Positions 44,301 through 56,964 of a stretch of DNA of 64,000 nucleotides are shown piece by piece; position 1 is the stretch's first letter; the number at the start of each line of letters is the position of its first letter. The translations under genes and the position numbers were made by a program. The notes under the pieces are model-generated. The model saw nothing but the letters and a program-made list of their open reading frames with translations. It searched no databases and was not told where the DNA came from. Origin of the DNA: Progne subis subis. Taxonomy: Eukaryota > Chordata > Aves > Passeriformes > Hirundinidae. The stretch lies in NCBI GenBank assembly GCA_022316685.1, contig JAKJHU010001659.1, positions 1 to 64,000 on the forward strand, read 5' to 3'.

Positions 44301-47300
44301 TGTATTAACCCTGTCTTATGGAACGAAGCGTTTGACTGCACTTCCTTCCCCTGGATGAACTGTTGATTAAAAATATTCTAGTATCACAATTATTTTCAAC
44401 TTATTCATTCTCATAAGCTTTTTAGTATGGTTGACATTTTTGGAGAGAAACAATTTCCTGTAAAAACGCAGTGAGTTTCCCATCATAAGATGTTGCTTCT
44501 GTTATGAAAATAATGTAGACACATTGGCAGTTTAGACAAGTGAGGATCTGTGTCTAGAAATCCAGAGCATGGCTTAGTCATTTGATTCTAGGAGAAATAA
44601 CATTAAATTAAAAGGTTTATTAACACAAACTGCTGATACTTGAATTATATAATCTGAATTTTGCTCTTCTCTCTCGAAGTGCCTCTTGAAAGAAGATCTG
44701 GACCTAGGTCTATTAGAAGCATTAAGCAAAGCTTTCAATCTTTCTGAGAGATTTTATTGAGAGCACTTTAGTTGCTTCTCTGCGTTGGGCTCTCTTGAAA
44801 GGATATTTTGAAGATGTAATAATATCCCACAATTAGAAGTGGAAATCTTCTAATATTAGACATGTTGAGCTTATGTCTGGCAGGAGTTCTCTCCAGTTCC
44901 ATTCTTCTCACTGTTTAGTCTTGGCCACACATACTCCTGTTTATTCCTTGATATTCAGATCCTAATATTTCCCTGTGTTACAACTTGTCTTACCATCCTT
45001 CACCTCTGCGCGTCTTGAGAAACAAAACCATAATTTCCTCTGGAATTCTTTCTTCTCTTTTGACTTCTGTAGCCCTAATGTTATCTGCTGTTCTTCCCTC
45101 TGATTTCAGTTTCCAGGCACCTGAGCCCAGAAAGGTCTGTCATGTGTTGTGCAATCTAGAGAAATTCAGCCTTCCTCTAAGTGCTTGCATTGAAATTGAC
45201 AGCCAATGCTTGGGTCATGTTCCTGGAAAATCACAGGCTTCCTATGCCATGCTTTATTCTTCTTGGTGCAGAGTCCTTTTACTTACATTGCTGTTGTGCT
45301 TGGAGAAGCTGTATTTTGCAAAATGCTGCAAATAGATGGTGCAAAAAAGAAAAGCTGTAATCAAGCGGACTACTTACAAAGTGAGGAGAATAGTGTCATA
45401 TAGAATTTATCTGACCTGGAGTCAAGAATGTTCTTTTGGCTGTTCAGTCACTTACCAGTCTGACAGGAACTATCAGGGCTGTGAAAAACTGCTTGTCCCC
45501 AGTAACCCAGTAATGTCTATTTTAATGGATTTCTTCTCTTGAAAAGGACTGCTGTCAGTCCTGTTGATAGTTCCCCCTTTTCTGTCTTGCAGCTTTACTG
45601 ATACCGCACAAAGTAGTGAAGAGTTTTCCAGGACCTGGAACTTGTCCACAGCTAGGCTTAGAAGTCTGAAGGAATGTTTGTAGAAGGTGATCAATGGCTT
45701 TTGGGGCAAATTGTTCTTGTTTAGTCAGATACCAGCTCGTCCTGAGCTGGGATCTGATAAATACAAGCTGATTGTAGCTGTCCCACCATAGTACTAAGCT
45801 TCAAGAAGTCCTGGTCAGGAGGGGGATGTTCTATGAGGCATATTGTGTTCAGTGGGCTGGCCTTTTTTTGGGGCACAGTGAGTGTTCTTCATCTACTTTC
45901 TTTTTGGGAGTATAATACTCACTCAAGTAATTTAAAAGCTGAGGAGTCCAGGTCTGTATGCTGTCTTCCTGCTTTTCTCTGCACCCATCTATTTAATCAC
46001 GGTTCTCTGACTAATTACAGGCTCTTAAGAATGCAGTTGTCAAAGTACTGGAAAACCCTGAAGTATTTTTCAGTCTTGTTCTGTAGTCTTTTTCTGATTA
46101 TTCTCAATGCTGAACTTCTGATAAAATTAACAGATGAACAAATAGAATGTTTCCATTTAAGGGGAGAAGGCAAAAGAAGTTTTTGGTCTACAAGTGTAGC
46201 TGGGATGATCTTTCTCCATGGACTCTTTTATGGTTACTGGCACTGAATTTCATCAGTCACTTTATTTGCTCCTCACTTGCTATTCTTAAATACTGTCATA
46301 ATTCTGTTGTATATTTTTCTTCCATTTGACCCCAAGTAGTGCCTGTTGCTGATTTTAATAGACTAGAAAATGAGGGTTGCTTTGAAACTTTGAAGGCCTT
46401 GTCCATTAATTGCAGAACCATGTTAGACAGATGAGGATAAACCTTCCTTAGCTGAACAATTCTGCCCACACTTAATCAAGTATATTTGCCTGTCTGTGGA
46501 ACTGGCTGTGTCATGCCATTTACTTTACTGGCAGTGTGCTCTTCCACTTGCTCCTGAATGGAGCATGTCCTGAGGATATTCTGGAAATGTGGAGGCTGTG
46601 CCCTGGCAATGGGAACAAAGGTTGCACAGAGTAACTCCCGCTGATTTCAATCATGACTTTGTCTTCTTGCTCCTCCTTTCATCTTCTTGAAGGTATTTTT
46701 TGGCCCTCACCCGGCTTTTACTTATGAAGTTACTTAAATGATTTTTCCTCTTTAAAATGATAATTAACTGGGTCAACAGCCTTGATTTTTAATTGCTGTG
46801 AATAATTAGGAAGCTTTTATAGTAACCCATCACTACTTCTTGAAGATGACTTAGCAAATCTCCTGATCTCTCCTTCCCCTGCTTTCTGGGAGCGTGTTCA
46901 CTACACATTCCACTGCTGGGATTGCCTTTTTTCCATGTCATTCCTAAGAGGTATCTTAATAGAAAATCTTGCTGTTAAACCAGAGTGTACAAAGCTGTAA
47001 TTGTACTAGAGTGGGATGGAGTTTGGAAGATCTTACAAACCCCCACAAATCTAGTGGTTTTCTTTGAGGAGGGTTTCCAGCTGTTTGCTGTATTCCAATT
47101 TGAGATTATATTTTTGCACCTGCTTGAGAAGTCGGGGTTCTGTCCACTAGCTAAATCAACTTGTTGCTTCCTTGAAATTAGCAATACCAAAAAGTATGTC
47201 TCATGTCTGCTTTTTTTGTTCTAATTAGAGAACAGAAAGCAGGTGGTAATTACACTGCAGGGTAAATAACTATAAAGAACTTTAAATTTCTTAAGTAATA

Positions 47301-47340
47301 TTTAAGCAATGCAACTGAGGAAAAATCTCCTGAATGTAAC
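41304..47340. other. Unassigned AT-rich stretch
   Basis: About 6 kb with no supported gene. The longest frame (45833-46246, 137 codons) is Leu/Phe-rich without a coherent signal or domain. C runs at 42041-42055 and a T run at 43630-43642 are minor simple repeats. Confidence 0.5.
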
Positions 47341-47430
47341 TGACTACTACTAGTACTACTGCTACTACTATTATTTACTAGTAGTACTACCAGTAGTTAG
47401 TCATACTACTAACTGGTAGTAGTACACCTA
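47341..47430. repeat. ACT/AGT repeat forming imperfect hairpins
   Basis: A stretch of CTA/TAG trinucleotides that switches strand repeatedly. For example, ACTACCAGTAGTTAGT (about 47386-47401) is nearly complementary to the following ACTAACTGGTAGTAGT (about 47407-47423), and the left half can fold similarly. It is a self-complementary microsatellite. Confidence 0.8.
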
Positions 47431-48675
47431 GGACAGTCTCCCTGTTCTTAGAAGTTAGTTCTCTTTGCCTCTGAAAAACAATGTTCTGACAATGTGCTTA
47501 TAAATACATTGACTTTTCATTGAGGTGGTATCACAAAGGGTAGACTAAGCTTGTATGGGCTTTTGCAGTAGTGGAAGTGCTGGCGGAAGTATTCATATCT
47601 TGCATCTGCAGTTGAGCTGGTGGGAAGAGAAAAGGCAATAGGATTCACCCTGGGGAGTTGCTGTACTTAATGTGGCAGCCATGTCCTTCATGCTTTCCAA
47701 GTAAGTTTTGACTGGAATTCTAAGTTTTCTGATACATAACATCCGGTTGCTGTCCAACTTAAGAAATGGGTGAATATTTGAGTCTTCTGATGGATGAGGA
47801 AGCTCAAGTGTTCTCTCTGGATAGCATTAACACTTCCAATTAAAAAGAAGTCTTTGGTGAAATGTACGTTATCGTTAGCATGCCGCTTGGTCGAGATTAT
47901 TGGCTAGATGTTTAATTTCACGTTGTCAGTCTTGTATGATTTGGCAATATGCCTCAGGTTCAAAGAAGGATGAGTGAAATAAATTTTTAAAACTTCTGCA
48001 GTGAGAGAAATGAATGTTTTGATATTTCTGTACAATGGTATGGCAGATCTCGTCATAGTAGCAAAGAATTGTTGCACATTTAGGGTTAAGAGAGAAAGAA
48101 GAATGAACAGTAAAAGCAATTCTGTATGATACTGGACCATATATGCTTAAAGGATGAGCTTCCAAGAGTACTCAAAAAACTTGTGTCCTGTGGTTTAATT
48201 TCTGCTACAGCCATGAAAACATAAAATAACTCCCTGTTTCTCCATTCAGAGTTAAAAATACTTTAATGATCACAGTTCAGCTCCTCAATATTCAGGAGTT
48301 ACCGAAGTTTTTCCACTGCTGTTTTTCTGCGTTTTTCTCCGGTGAGCAACATGTGCAGCTTCTTGTCACTGTAAAGTATTAAGTTTTAAAACATCTTCTG
48401 GAAGTAAGAAATGTCAAGTTAAGTATTCTGATGTGCGATTATCTAAAAAACTATTATTATATTTATTATATTATTATAATTATATTATTATAAATTAACA
48501 GTATAGACAATAAAACCAAAACAAATCCCACACCACTAGAATGTAATATTATTGAACCATATACTTCTATGATCTTTATTTCATGTGAGATACACGTAGT
48601 GCTTTTTCCAGTTCCTCCTGTGTGAAAGCTCCTTCTGGGTAATTTCTTTTAGATGTTTTGCAGAATTGCCCTCCT
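47431..48675. other. Unassigned stretch with an AT-only patch
   Basis: No gene was recognised. The patch at 48448-48500 is almost pure A/T (TATTATA units). Minus-strand frames of 78-79 codons are without features. Confidence 0.5.
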
Positions 48676-48787
48676 TAAGCAAAATTCACATTGTACTTAG
48701 AACATCTTAGAATTCTTTCCTCATTTTGGCAAGTAATAAATAGTGAAGGCCAGGTCTTATGTGTGACCTCACAATCAAGTTTTGACA
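48676..48787 (+). repeat. 112-bp direct repeat, copy 1
   Basis: Identical over 112 bases to 49526-49637, beginning TAAGCAAAATTCACATTG and ending AAGTTTTGACA. The offset is exactly 850 bases. Confidence 0.97.
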
Positions 48788-49525
48788 TTATGCCTCTTGA
48801 CCTTCTGCTTTCTCTTTCAATGTGTCTTTCTTGTAGTCTTCAGAGATATTCCCTGTCTGATTGCTGACTTTCATGCTGTTATGTTGATCTATGACTTAAT
48901 GTTTTTAGGCTTAAATGTAGTGTCCTTTCGTTGCCTCTTCTCTAAGTTAAAATGTACTGGCCTTTTTATGATCTCTTCATGTCCTGGTCATTCTTGCTCC
49001 ATGATACTGTGCTGTCTGCCAGGTTTGAGCATAACCTGGTGTGTATGTCTTTGGTTGTCACTGCTCTGCATCTGCCTCCTTCACGGATTCAACTCTCTTG
49101 TAATCTTCGCACCTCAGTCACTGAAAGCTGGTGAAGGAGAGAAGTACGTTAATGTGGAACTGAAATATGCTATAAGTGTGTTGCTGCTACCAGCTCACTC
49201 TCTCCTAATACTTTGAGTCTTGCTCTGGCATACCCTCTGTAGCCTCCTAGTGAATGTGGTAAGCTATTAACCTCAGCTAGCCTAGCTTCAGGCAGTCTTG
49301 CACAGGTATGCTGCCCTGAACACTAAGCAAATAACCTGTTACAAAAACAAGTGCTCATCCATATAACCTTGATAAATTAGCTTCATTGGGTGTACAGTTT
49401 TTTCATGTAGGGACTGATTCAGAAAGCATATTAATTCTGGAAAGATGGTACAGTTGGGTTCTCTGTATTTCTTCATTTCTGTATTAAATGTTTTCATTTG
49501 GAGGATATAAAGAATATCCTGACTG
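48788..49525. other. 738-bp spacer between the direct repeats
   Basis: Holds no recognised element. A 144-codon plus frame (48782-49216), Leu/Cys-rich, is the longest, starts inside the first repeat copy and has no recognised domain. No TG/CA termini or poly-A that would mark a transposon were seen at its edges. Confidence 0.6.
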
Positions 49526-49637
49526 TAAGCAAAATTCACATTGTACTTAGAACATCTTAGAATTCTTTCCTCATTTTGGCAAGTAATAAATAGTGAAGGC
49601 CAGGTCTTATGTGTGACCTCACAATCAAGTTTTGACA
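49526..49637 (+). repeat. 112-bp direct repeat, copy 2
   Basis: Perfect copy of 48676-48787. The flanking sequences on both sides differ from those of copy 1. Confidence 0.97.
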
Positions 49638-50790
49638 GTCTGAACTAGCAATTAGTATGTGCAATAAATTGCACTCGACTCCCTTTTTTGAGCGCTGCTG
49701 AAACTTAATCTTTTGTCTGCTCTCAGCATATGGTATCTTCAGGTTTTCTTTTTCAAGTTAATTAGACTTTTAAGTTCAAGAGAAACAGAATCTTTGATGC
49801 AAGAGTCCACCAATATGTATAGTTGTTTTTTTGGAACAGAAGCATTTTCATTCGAAAAACTTAATTTGCCTATTTCTAGTAGTTAGTCCTTAGTTTTGAT
49901 CACTGTGTTGTATTATAGCTTTTTCAGACGAGACACAGATAGTGAACTGTGTTGTAATGAATTTCCTTAATATGAATAAACTGTGTCATCGGCTTTATCA
50001 CTCTGCCGGAAGAGCATTTGGATAAGTATGTAAATTCTGTGTTTACAATGATGACATCTTTGGCATTACATTCAGTTTGGTTTGTAGTCAGTTATGTAGG
50101 GTCCTCTACTTGGTAACTGTGCTGCTCTTACTTAAACTTCATAGAAAGCAGCAAGCTGAAAAAAGGGAGCATTTTGTGGAAGGCTTTTAAAAGATATCTA
50201 TGTTCCAATGAACAATTGTTAGAGGCTTGTAGCTGTTCCTGTTTCTTGTCACATACATACCAGAATTAATTGATTGTGCTTTGTTAAAATTGTGAACTTA
50301 GAACTTCTACTCAACAAGTTTCTCCCAGATTATACCTTTTTTAGGAGGAAAAAAAGAATTATGGCATAGTCATTTCTAGTTATTGCATTGAAGTTTTCCA
50401 AGTTACGTTAGCTTTTAAATTGAGCGTGTTTTCTAAATTCATGGCTTTTGATTATCTGAACACATGTAGTTGGGGAGCTAACTGCTCTTTTACTGTACAT
50501 TTCTCTCCCTCTGGTATACTACCTTCTACAGAGGATAAAATTGCCTTTTTATATTTCGATGTTGCAACTGAGAAGGTTGCAAATGCACATGGAAAAAAGA
50601 AAAAAGGAATTGATGGATTTTCGTCCTTGTTCTTCAAATAGGCCTCAATATATTCTCACCTTAAATCAAGTGGACAATATATTACTGTTCTTGCATCATC
50701 ATTTGTGGGTTGCATGCTATCTAGAGAAGCTAAAACAGATGAAATTTAAAGGAAAAAGTAGTAGTTGTATTCCCTTCTGTTACGACAACT
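49638..50790. other. Unassigned AT-rich stretch
   Basis: No gene or repeat family was recognised. A 73-codon frame at 50420-50641 is the best open one, without any domain. Confidence 0.5.
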
Positions 50791-50796
50791 CTGCTT

Positions 50797-51078
50797 GTGG
50801 GATTGAGGATTAGAGGCAGTGAGCACAAACTGAAACATAGGAGCTTCCTTCTGAACATCAGGAAGTGGAGAGAGGGACTGCACTTCAACACAAGTTGTTC
50901 AGGGAGGTTTTGGAGGCTTCCACATGTGAGATATTCATCTGGACATTGTGCTGAGCACAATGTTGCTGAGCACAATTGCTCTGCACAGTTCAGCTTGAGC
51001 AAGGAGGTTGAACAGGACGTCCTCCAGTGGTCCCTTCCATTTCCAACCTCAGCTGTTCTTTGATTCTGTGATTCTTTG
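50797..51078 (+). mobile_element. CR1 LINE 3' end
   Basis: Typical CR1 3' UTR text: CTTCCTTCTGAACATCAGGA, then GGTTTTGGAGGCTTCC, AGCAAGGAGGTTGAACAGG, CCAGTGGTCCCTTCC, ending with the CR1 terminal octamer-like repeat GATTCTGTGATTCTTTG. A short, 5'-truncated, plus-oriented copy. Confidence 0.85.
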
Positions 51079-51860
51079 TCTTTTTCACAGCAGACTTGTC
51101 TCCATAGTAATCAGCAATGACGGCAAATTATTTCTTGCACATTAAAAAAGCTGTTAACATTTTTCTCTGAAGCATGAAATAGGAAGTTCCTACCTCCAAA
51201 AAATGTTGTCTTTCTTCCAGATATTTTCTAATACTTGAAGTGACTTTTGAGGCATTTCAAATAAAAACTTTTTACCAGAAATTGATGTCTACTAACTTCA
51301 GGAGGTAAAAATCAAATATTTATTAAGTTTCGGTTGTGAGCTATAGATGAAAGTGAGTTTAGGTAGAGTATCCCACCTTCTGTTTTGGAGAAGGCATCTT
51401 CCCATAGTAAGCACTTCAGAGGAGAGGGACACCTGAAGCAATTATGTATTTGTGCTAAAGCACTTGCACCTTAGTAATATATTCAGCAAATTTAAACTTT
51501 AATTTTTTTTAATAATGTCAACTGTTGTTCTGATTTTGAAATTAAATAATTGACAGCTTTTCAGAGACCAGAAGTACTGTTTTATGACTATCTTTTGTAA
51601 CATATTAATTTTATGAAGGAAGGTGAGGGGTATTCTTTGACTGAATGGCTTTGATTTGAATTTGTCATCCTGTTCATAATTTTTCATGTTGCTGAGAAGC
51701 ATAAGCCCTTAAAAGCTTTGTCAGTAAACAAGTGTAGTCTTAACTTGTAACCTACTGGAAAAATTCCCACTTCATGTAGAGAAAAGAAGTGGCACAAGGT
51801 TTCCTACAATGAGAGTGAGAACTATTTCTCTGGGACAACAGCAACCCTTCAAGAATTTAG
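51079..51860. other. Unassigned AT-rich stretch
   Basis: No gene, RNA or repeat was recognised. Confidence 0.5.
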
Positions 51861-51925
51861 GTGGCTCAAAAAATCCCCAAACAAAACAATCATCCCCTCC
51901 CCACCCCCCAATCAAAAAAACCAAC

Positions 51926-51966
<41 letters not shown>

Positions 51967-52130
51967 AAACAAAACCACCACAAAAAAACCAAACCAACCA
52001 ACCAACCAAAAAAACCCCACCCCAAAACAAAAAAAAAGCCCCCCCCCAAAAAAAAAAAAAACCCCAAACAAATAAAAAACCCAACCAAAAAACCCCCACC
52101 CAACCAACAAACAAAAAAACTACCAAACCT
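51861..52130. repeat. A/C-only low-complexity tract with poly-A core
   Basis: About 270 bases nearly devoid of G and T on the plus strand, with a poly-A of more than 40 bases at about 51921-51964 and CCAACCAACCAACC units after it. All the long frames over it (Lys/Pro/Asn/Thr on one strand, Phe/Gly/Trp/Val on the other) are composition artefacts. Confidence 0.95.
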
Positions 52131-54250
52131 ACTGGTTTTATTGCAGAAACACCTTGTTTTGTTGTGACAGTCTTTGAAGGCAAGGTTGTGTGCTTGTTTT
52201 CCCATTGAGAGGATAAGGTCTTAAATCTCTTTAGTTTTATGTGTGGACAAAAGCAGATTTTAGGAAAGAAGAAAAAAGAAATTAGTTACTTGAAAAATGA
52301 GGTATTTCTGATGAATCTAGGAAGTGAAAATCCATATTCTGCCTCCGGAGTGCCAGATAGATTGGGTGGTCTAACCAAGGACACATCCACATTTAGATGT
52401 GTCAGCAGTAAAAATTGCTGATAATTGAAAATCTGTTTATGTATTCTTCAGTTAAGTGCTGAGGTAGTACTTTACCTTGCAAGAACTTTACCCCTTCAAT
52501 TTGAAAGAAGGGCTGCCAGGAAGAAAGCTCATGTCATTCCAGAGTAATGTACAAAACAAAAAGATCTGTTGGGCGACTTTTACCAACTGTCACTTCTCCA
52601 CATAGCTTCTGTTAAGTACCATGTATATGAATTTCTGGTTTTAGCAGCAAAAATGATTGGAGGTATAAGGGCAGGCTGGTGAAGCAGTTTGCCATCTGGA
52701 GGTGGTATGAGCAGTCTGTTCACCCAGACTTTCATACAGGAATGAACTCTGGTTATTTTTTCAGACGTGTCACTGGCAAAAGGAGAGCTAGACAAAAGTG
52801 AAGCTCTTCAGAAAAATTAACTACATCACACCTTGTAACAGCAACATGATTTCCAGGCATGGAGATCATAACAAATTCATCCTGGGCTAGCAGAGAAATC
52901 CAGTGGTTGCTTCTGACATAGTTGTTTTGTGGATTGTTGTCAAAAAAATATTAGCTGGATGTCCTGTGTTTGGTAGCTGGCCATTGCAGCTACTCTGTCT
53001 CTGAAAGTTGTTCAGAAAACAAGAGAAGAAAATGGGATTTTTTGTGTGTGTGTGGTTGTCGGACTTCTGCTTCTTTGCTCCAACTTTCTGATATTGTCTA
53101 ACCTATGTAATCAAATGTTGGTGAGGGTAAGGATTTATGTTAGAAGTAATCTAAAGCATTTTATTCTTTTTAGAAACCAAATGTTTGTGTTTTGTAACAG
53201 CTTTTTGAAGGTTTGTATCAAACGGCTCACATCCTACAGCAGACATTGAGCAGACTGAAATGGTTCATAATTCTGTTGTACTGTTATTTTCTTCGAACTC
53301 TTTAACAAGATGCCACTGAAATTCTGCAACAACAGTTAAGGAATATTAGTTGGCTTTTGGTTAAACTGGAACTCCAGCTGAATGCAGTGACATAGACTTG
53401 ACTGAGCTCACTTTAGACTGCTCCCTGCATTTTTCCTCACCACAGGCATGTCACATACATGGCTCTTTGATTTGCCAGTAGCAGTTGATGTTTCCAATGG
53501 CCAGTGTCCTCCTTTACACAGTAAACTCAGTGACAGATTTATCAAGCTGTGGAATTGCCAGCAGCCCTGTAGGTTTGTACACCACAGCTGTTGTGCAGTG
53601 ACTGACTACTGCCATGGAATAGCAGCTTTTAGTGCTGTGTGTATCCTTTTATATTTAAAAGGATTTGAAGTTAGATCAGTTATTTGTACAGCATCTTATT
53701 GCTTTTTCCCTACACAAACTCCACTTCTTTCAGCGCATTTTATTAGAAAATGTTAGTCTAATATCTGACACAGGAAGCGTTGGTGAAATGTGAAAAACAC
53801 CAGTATGTGTTGCATTACTGTAGAGGTGCTTCTGATACTAGTCTGTGTTAGGGAAAAGCCTTTTCTAAGGCTCTAAATTTTTGTCAGAGTGAGAGAGACT
53901 CTCCAAACAACCTAGCGGTTGCCAGTTTAGCATTAATACACAACCACAGAAATTCTTGGTGTTTTCCCAAAGGTAAAATGGAACTCACTGAAAACCAAAA
54001 TGATCCAGCTGATTTTGACTAATTTGCAGATTCCAATTTAAATGATACTGAGTTTTCCTAGCTTGCTCTACTTCTAACCCTCAAATTATGCTTCATGTTT
54101 TCTTATTAATGCCTTTCTGCTTTCCATCAGCCCAAACAGCTGACTTCAGTAACTGACTTCCATTGTCCCTCAAATAGCGTGGGGCTTTCTTTCTATGTCA
54201 GGTGCACTATTTTGTAACTCTAAAAGCCTTTGAATTTTTTTGTTGAAGTC
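52131..54250. other. Unassigned stretch
   Basis: No gene was recognised. A frame of 102 codons (53448-53756) is Cys/His/Ser-rich without a recognisable motif. Confidence 0.5.
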
Positions 54251-54275
54251 CTTCTCTCTCTGTGTCTGTCTCTCT

Positions 54276-54325
<50 letters not shown>

Positions 54326-54345
54326 CCTCCTCCCTCTCTGCCCTT
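54251..54345. repeat. (CT)n microsatellite
   Basis: Pure CT dinucleotides from about 54278 to 54322, with imperfect CT/CCT flanks. Polypyrimidine on the plus strand. Confidence 0.97.
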
Positions 54346-54759
54346 CCTCTCTTCATATTACTGTTTTCTACTTGGCAGAAAAACAGGAAAAATGTTTTTA
54401 GTTGTCATTCAAATCTTAGCTAAGTCAACTTTCCTGAAACTGGTAACTATCCCATAAGTTTATATGTAATTTTGAGTTCTGGAATGATGTAGGTTTGTAT
54501 ATTGTTCTTTTTGATTAGAAGTCTTCTTTTTTATTATCGGTTTGCCCTATAAGGAAAAAACACATTTAAAAGAAAGACCCATGGAAGTTTGATGAAGCTG
54601 AGCTCAATCACATGTCTTTTTCAAAATCGTTTAAAAGTTAAGTATACTTGACAGTAGCTGTGTAAATCAAAACTGTTGACTTTTCTTTCGAGACCTGTAG
54701 TGGTTTTACATTCACCAAATTCTGGTTGCTAAAGTTAGTGTTTAATTTTTTTTTTTTCC
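54346..54759. other. Unassigned stretch
   Basis: No feature was recognised. A T run at 54747-54757 abuts the LTR that follows. Confidence 0.5.
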
Positions 54760-56095
54760 TGTGGGAGAGAGATCAGAAGAAAAAGCAAAAGCAGGCTCAA
54801 GCTTAAAAGTGAACAAAGTAGTTTTATTAACACACACACTAAAAGGGGGGGGGGGGGAAGTTGGGAAAAAGAAAACCCAAATCAAAACAGCATGAAACTT
54901 CAAAACACTCTTCCCTCCCTAAACAAGCTATTAACTTTCTTATAAAACAACATAGAAAGACACAGCTTGTGATTTTCAGTCATTTTCACTATTCAAACAT
55001 AATCATTCATTACTTAGGAGAAGAGTCTCTCTAGAGTTTCATGGAGACATTTGCCATAAGACAGAATAGTCCAGTGGCTCCCAATGTCACACATTTGCAA
55101 CTGCCCAGAGTTTTCGCAGACTGTGATGTTCTATCAGCAAGGCCTCTCAGTGTATCTGGGGTACTGTTTACAGATACTTCTTCTAGTCTGAAATCATCTT
55201 TGTCTGAAAGGCCAAGACCTCCCTTTAACTGAAGAGCAGGGGCTTTAAATTTCTCAATTAATTCTCAATCACATCAGTCCTCAATTTTGCTTAGAATCAG
55301 CATTCTCCCTAACAACACCAAGATGCTACAAAGAACAGTCCATTTCTCCATAGCTTACCCCAGAGAAGTCCAGTTAAAAATGTCCACTTCTTCAACCCTG
55401 TTCCAGTAATATTTTGAGTTCTTTCACTTCTAATTCACTGACTTCATATGCTGTCTGTTCTACGTACCCTCTGTTTTCTTTCTTTTCTCTCAAGAAGAGT
55501 TGTGCTTTACAAGCTCCACGTTGCTCGGAAAAGGTTAAATCTGCCCAGGCCTGCAGTGGCCATGTGCTCTCTGCCCCAGGTTGCAGGGCTGTAGAGATGC
55601 AAAGCTGTGCCAACAGGGGAAGCCAGTGGAAGTCTTTTTTTCCACCCCTTGATCTCATCCAGGGCTGTTCAGCTCAGAGCTGCCACAAAGCTGTATGCAC
55701 GTGGGCATTGCTGAGCTGTTCTTTTTTTCCTCTTCCCGCCAGCAGCCAGGAGAAAGGGCTTAACCTGGGTTGCTCCCTGTGGGCTCCCTGTGCTCCCTCT
55801 CTCCATGTGGGCAGAGGCTCCTGGAGGCCTGGCCGCATCTCGCCCAGTCACCCAGAGTGCAGCAGGGCCTGACCAGGGCCCCTCTGCTGCCCAGGATGTT
55901 ACCTCATGGCTGTCCTGAAAGAAAGAGGGTCATCTGTCACGACGTGAGGGGTTTAAATGTGTCCTTTCCAAAGTCGCGTTTGGCATCTTTATTGGTTAAA
56001 TTAGCTGCCAATAATACCTTGGCTAGTTTTCTGATAGGTCTCTGTTCTTACCCCCTCCCCGCCAAGCAACTCTAAGGACCTGGCAGGGAAAAACA
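54760..56095 (-). mobile_element. Long solo LTR, 1.3 kb
   Basis: On the minus strand it starts TGTTTTTCCCTGCC and ends TCTCTCTCCCACA, proper TG...CA retroviral termini. TTCC flanks both sides (54756-54759 and 56096-56099), compatible with a 4-bp target duplication as made by gammaretrovirus-like (ERV1) integrases. A minus-strand AATAAA lies at about 54830-54825, near the LTR end. A 14-base poly-G (54845-54858) lies inside. No viral coding sequence is beside it. The frames of 60-152 codons within it are not genes. Confidence 0.65.
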
Positions 56096-56633
56096 TTCCA
56101 CGTTTCTCTATAACTAGAAACAAAACTGTGCCAACGCATGATAAGACCATGCAACCCAAAAACTAGAAGCAGTCAAGTGCATGTTTATTTTACCAGTCTT
56201 GGCTTGAACAGGGAGTTCTCACTCATTACAGAGCAGTTAAAAAAGCAACTTACCTGGGATTGTAGACCTGATTGTAAGCTTTGTTACTTCATTAGAAAGT
56301 TTTAAATATTCCCAAAATGCTCCATAAAGCAACTTGCGTTACTTTAAGCCTGCATTCTAGATGGGTGCGGTGCAAGAGGGGATTAAATGATTGAACCCTG
56401 CTGTCCAGTGCTGTGATTTCCGTCACTTGCAATGTCTGCTGGCCAAAAGCAGGCATTCACTCTTGTAAATGCAGATGGTAAAACTAAAGCAGAGTAAGGT
56501 CGTATGAGAGGTCTGCATGACACACCAAGAGAAATACGACCCTGCAATACCAACAAATATGGATTCTGTGAAATTGTTAGAGGAACTGGCTTAGAAATTA
56601 AAAGGCAGTGTTGAGAAGTCTCCTTAGCAGGTG
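56096..56633. other. Unassigned stretch
   Basis: No gene or repeat was recognised. Confidence 0.5.
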
Positions 56634-56712
56634 TGGGGTTTTTTTTGTTGTGGTGGTGTTTTGGTTTTTTTTGTTTTGGTTTGGTTTTTTGTTTTGTTTT
56701 TGTTTTTTTTAA
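56634..56712. repeat. T/G-only low-complexity tract
   Basis: GGGGTTTTTTTTG, GTTTTGGTTT-type units, with no A and almost no C on the plus strand for about 75 bases. Confidence 0.9.
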
Positions 56713-56960
56713 ACTATTATTTATGTATTACAAGTTTACTTATATGATCAGGCAAGTCTCATAAAACATTTACAGCTTTGTACAACCTACTTTCACCTTG
56801 GCTGGAGAATGTGTATGTTCTCTCCCTGTGATGTGGATCTTTAATTAGTTAAGAAAAGAAACAACAGCACAGTAGTCCCCATTTTGAAAGAAGTGGACTA
56901 CATTGTTCTAAATGGGATAAAGTCTCTTGGAAGGCATTTCTGGGTACATTAGGTAGATTT
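56713..56960. other. Unassigned stretch
   Basis: Short AT-rich spacer with no recognised feature. Confidence 0.5.
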
Positions 56961-56964
56961 CACC

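Noticed and set aside
45833..46246. 137-codon frame considered as a host exon.
   Set aside because: No domain, no convincing splice sites and biased Leu/Phe/Ser composition typical of AT-rich non-coding DNA.
51772..52208. Six overlapping frames of about 88-115 codons.
   Set aside because: They translate the A/C tract as Lys/Pro/Asn/Thr or, reversed, Phe/Gly/Trp/Val low complexity. Not genes.
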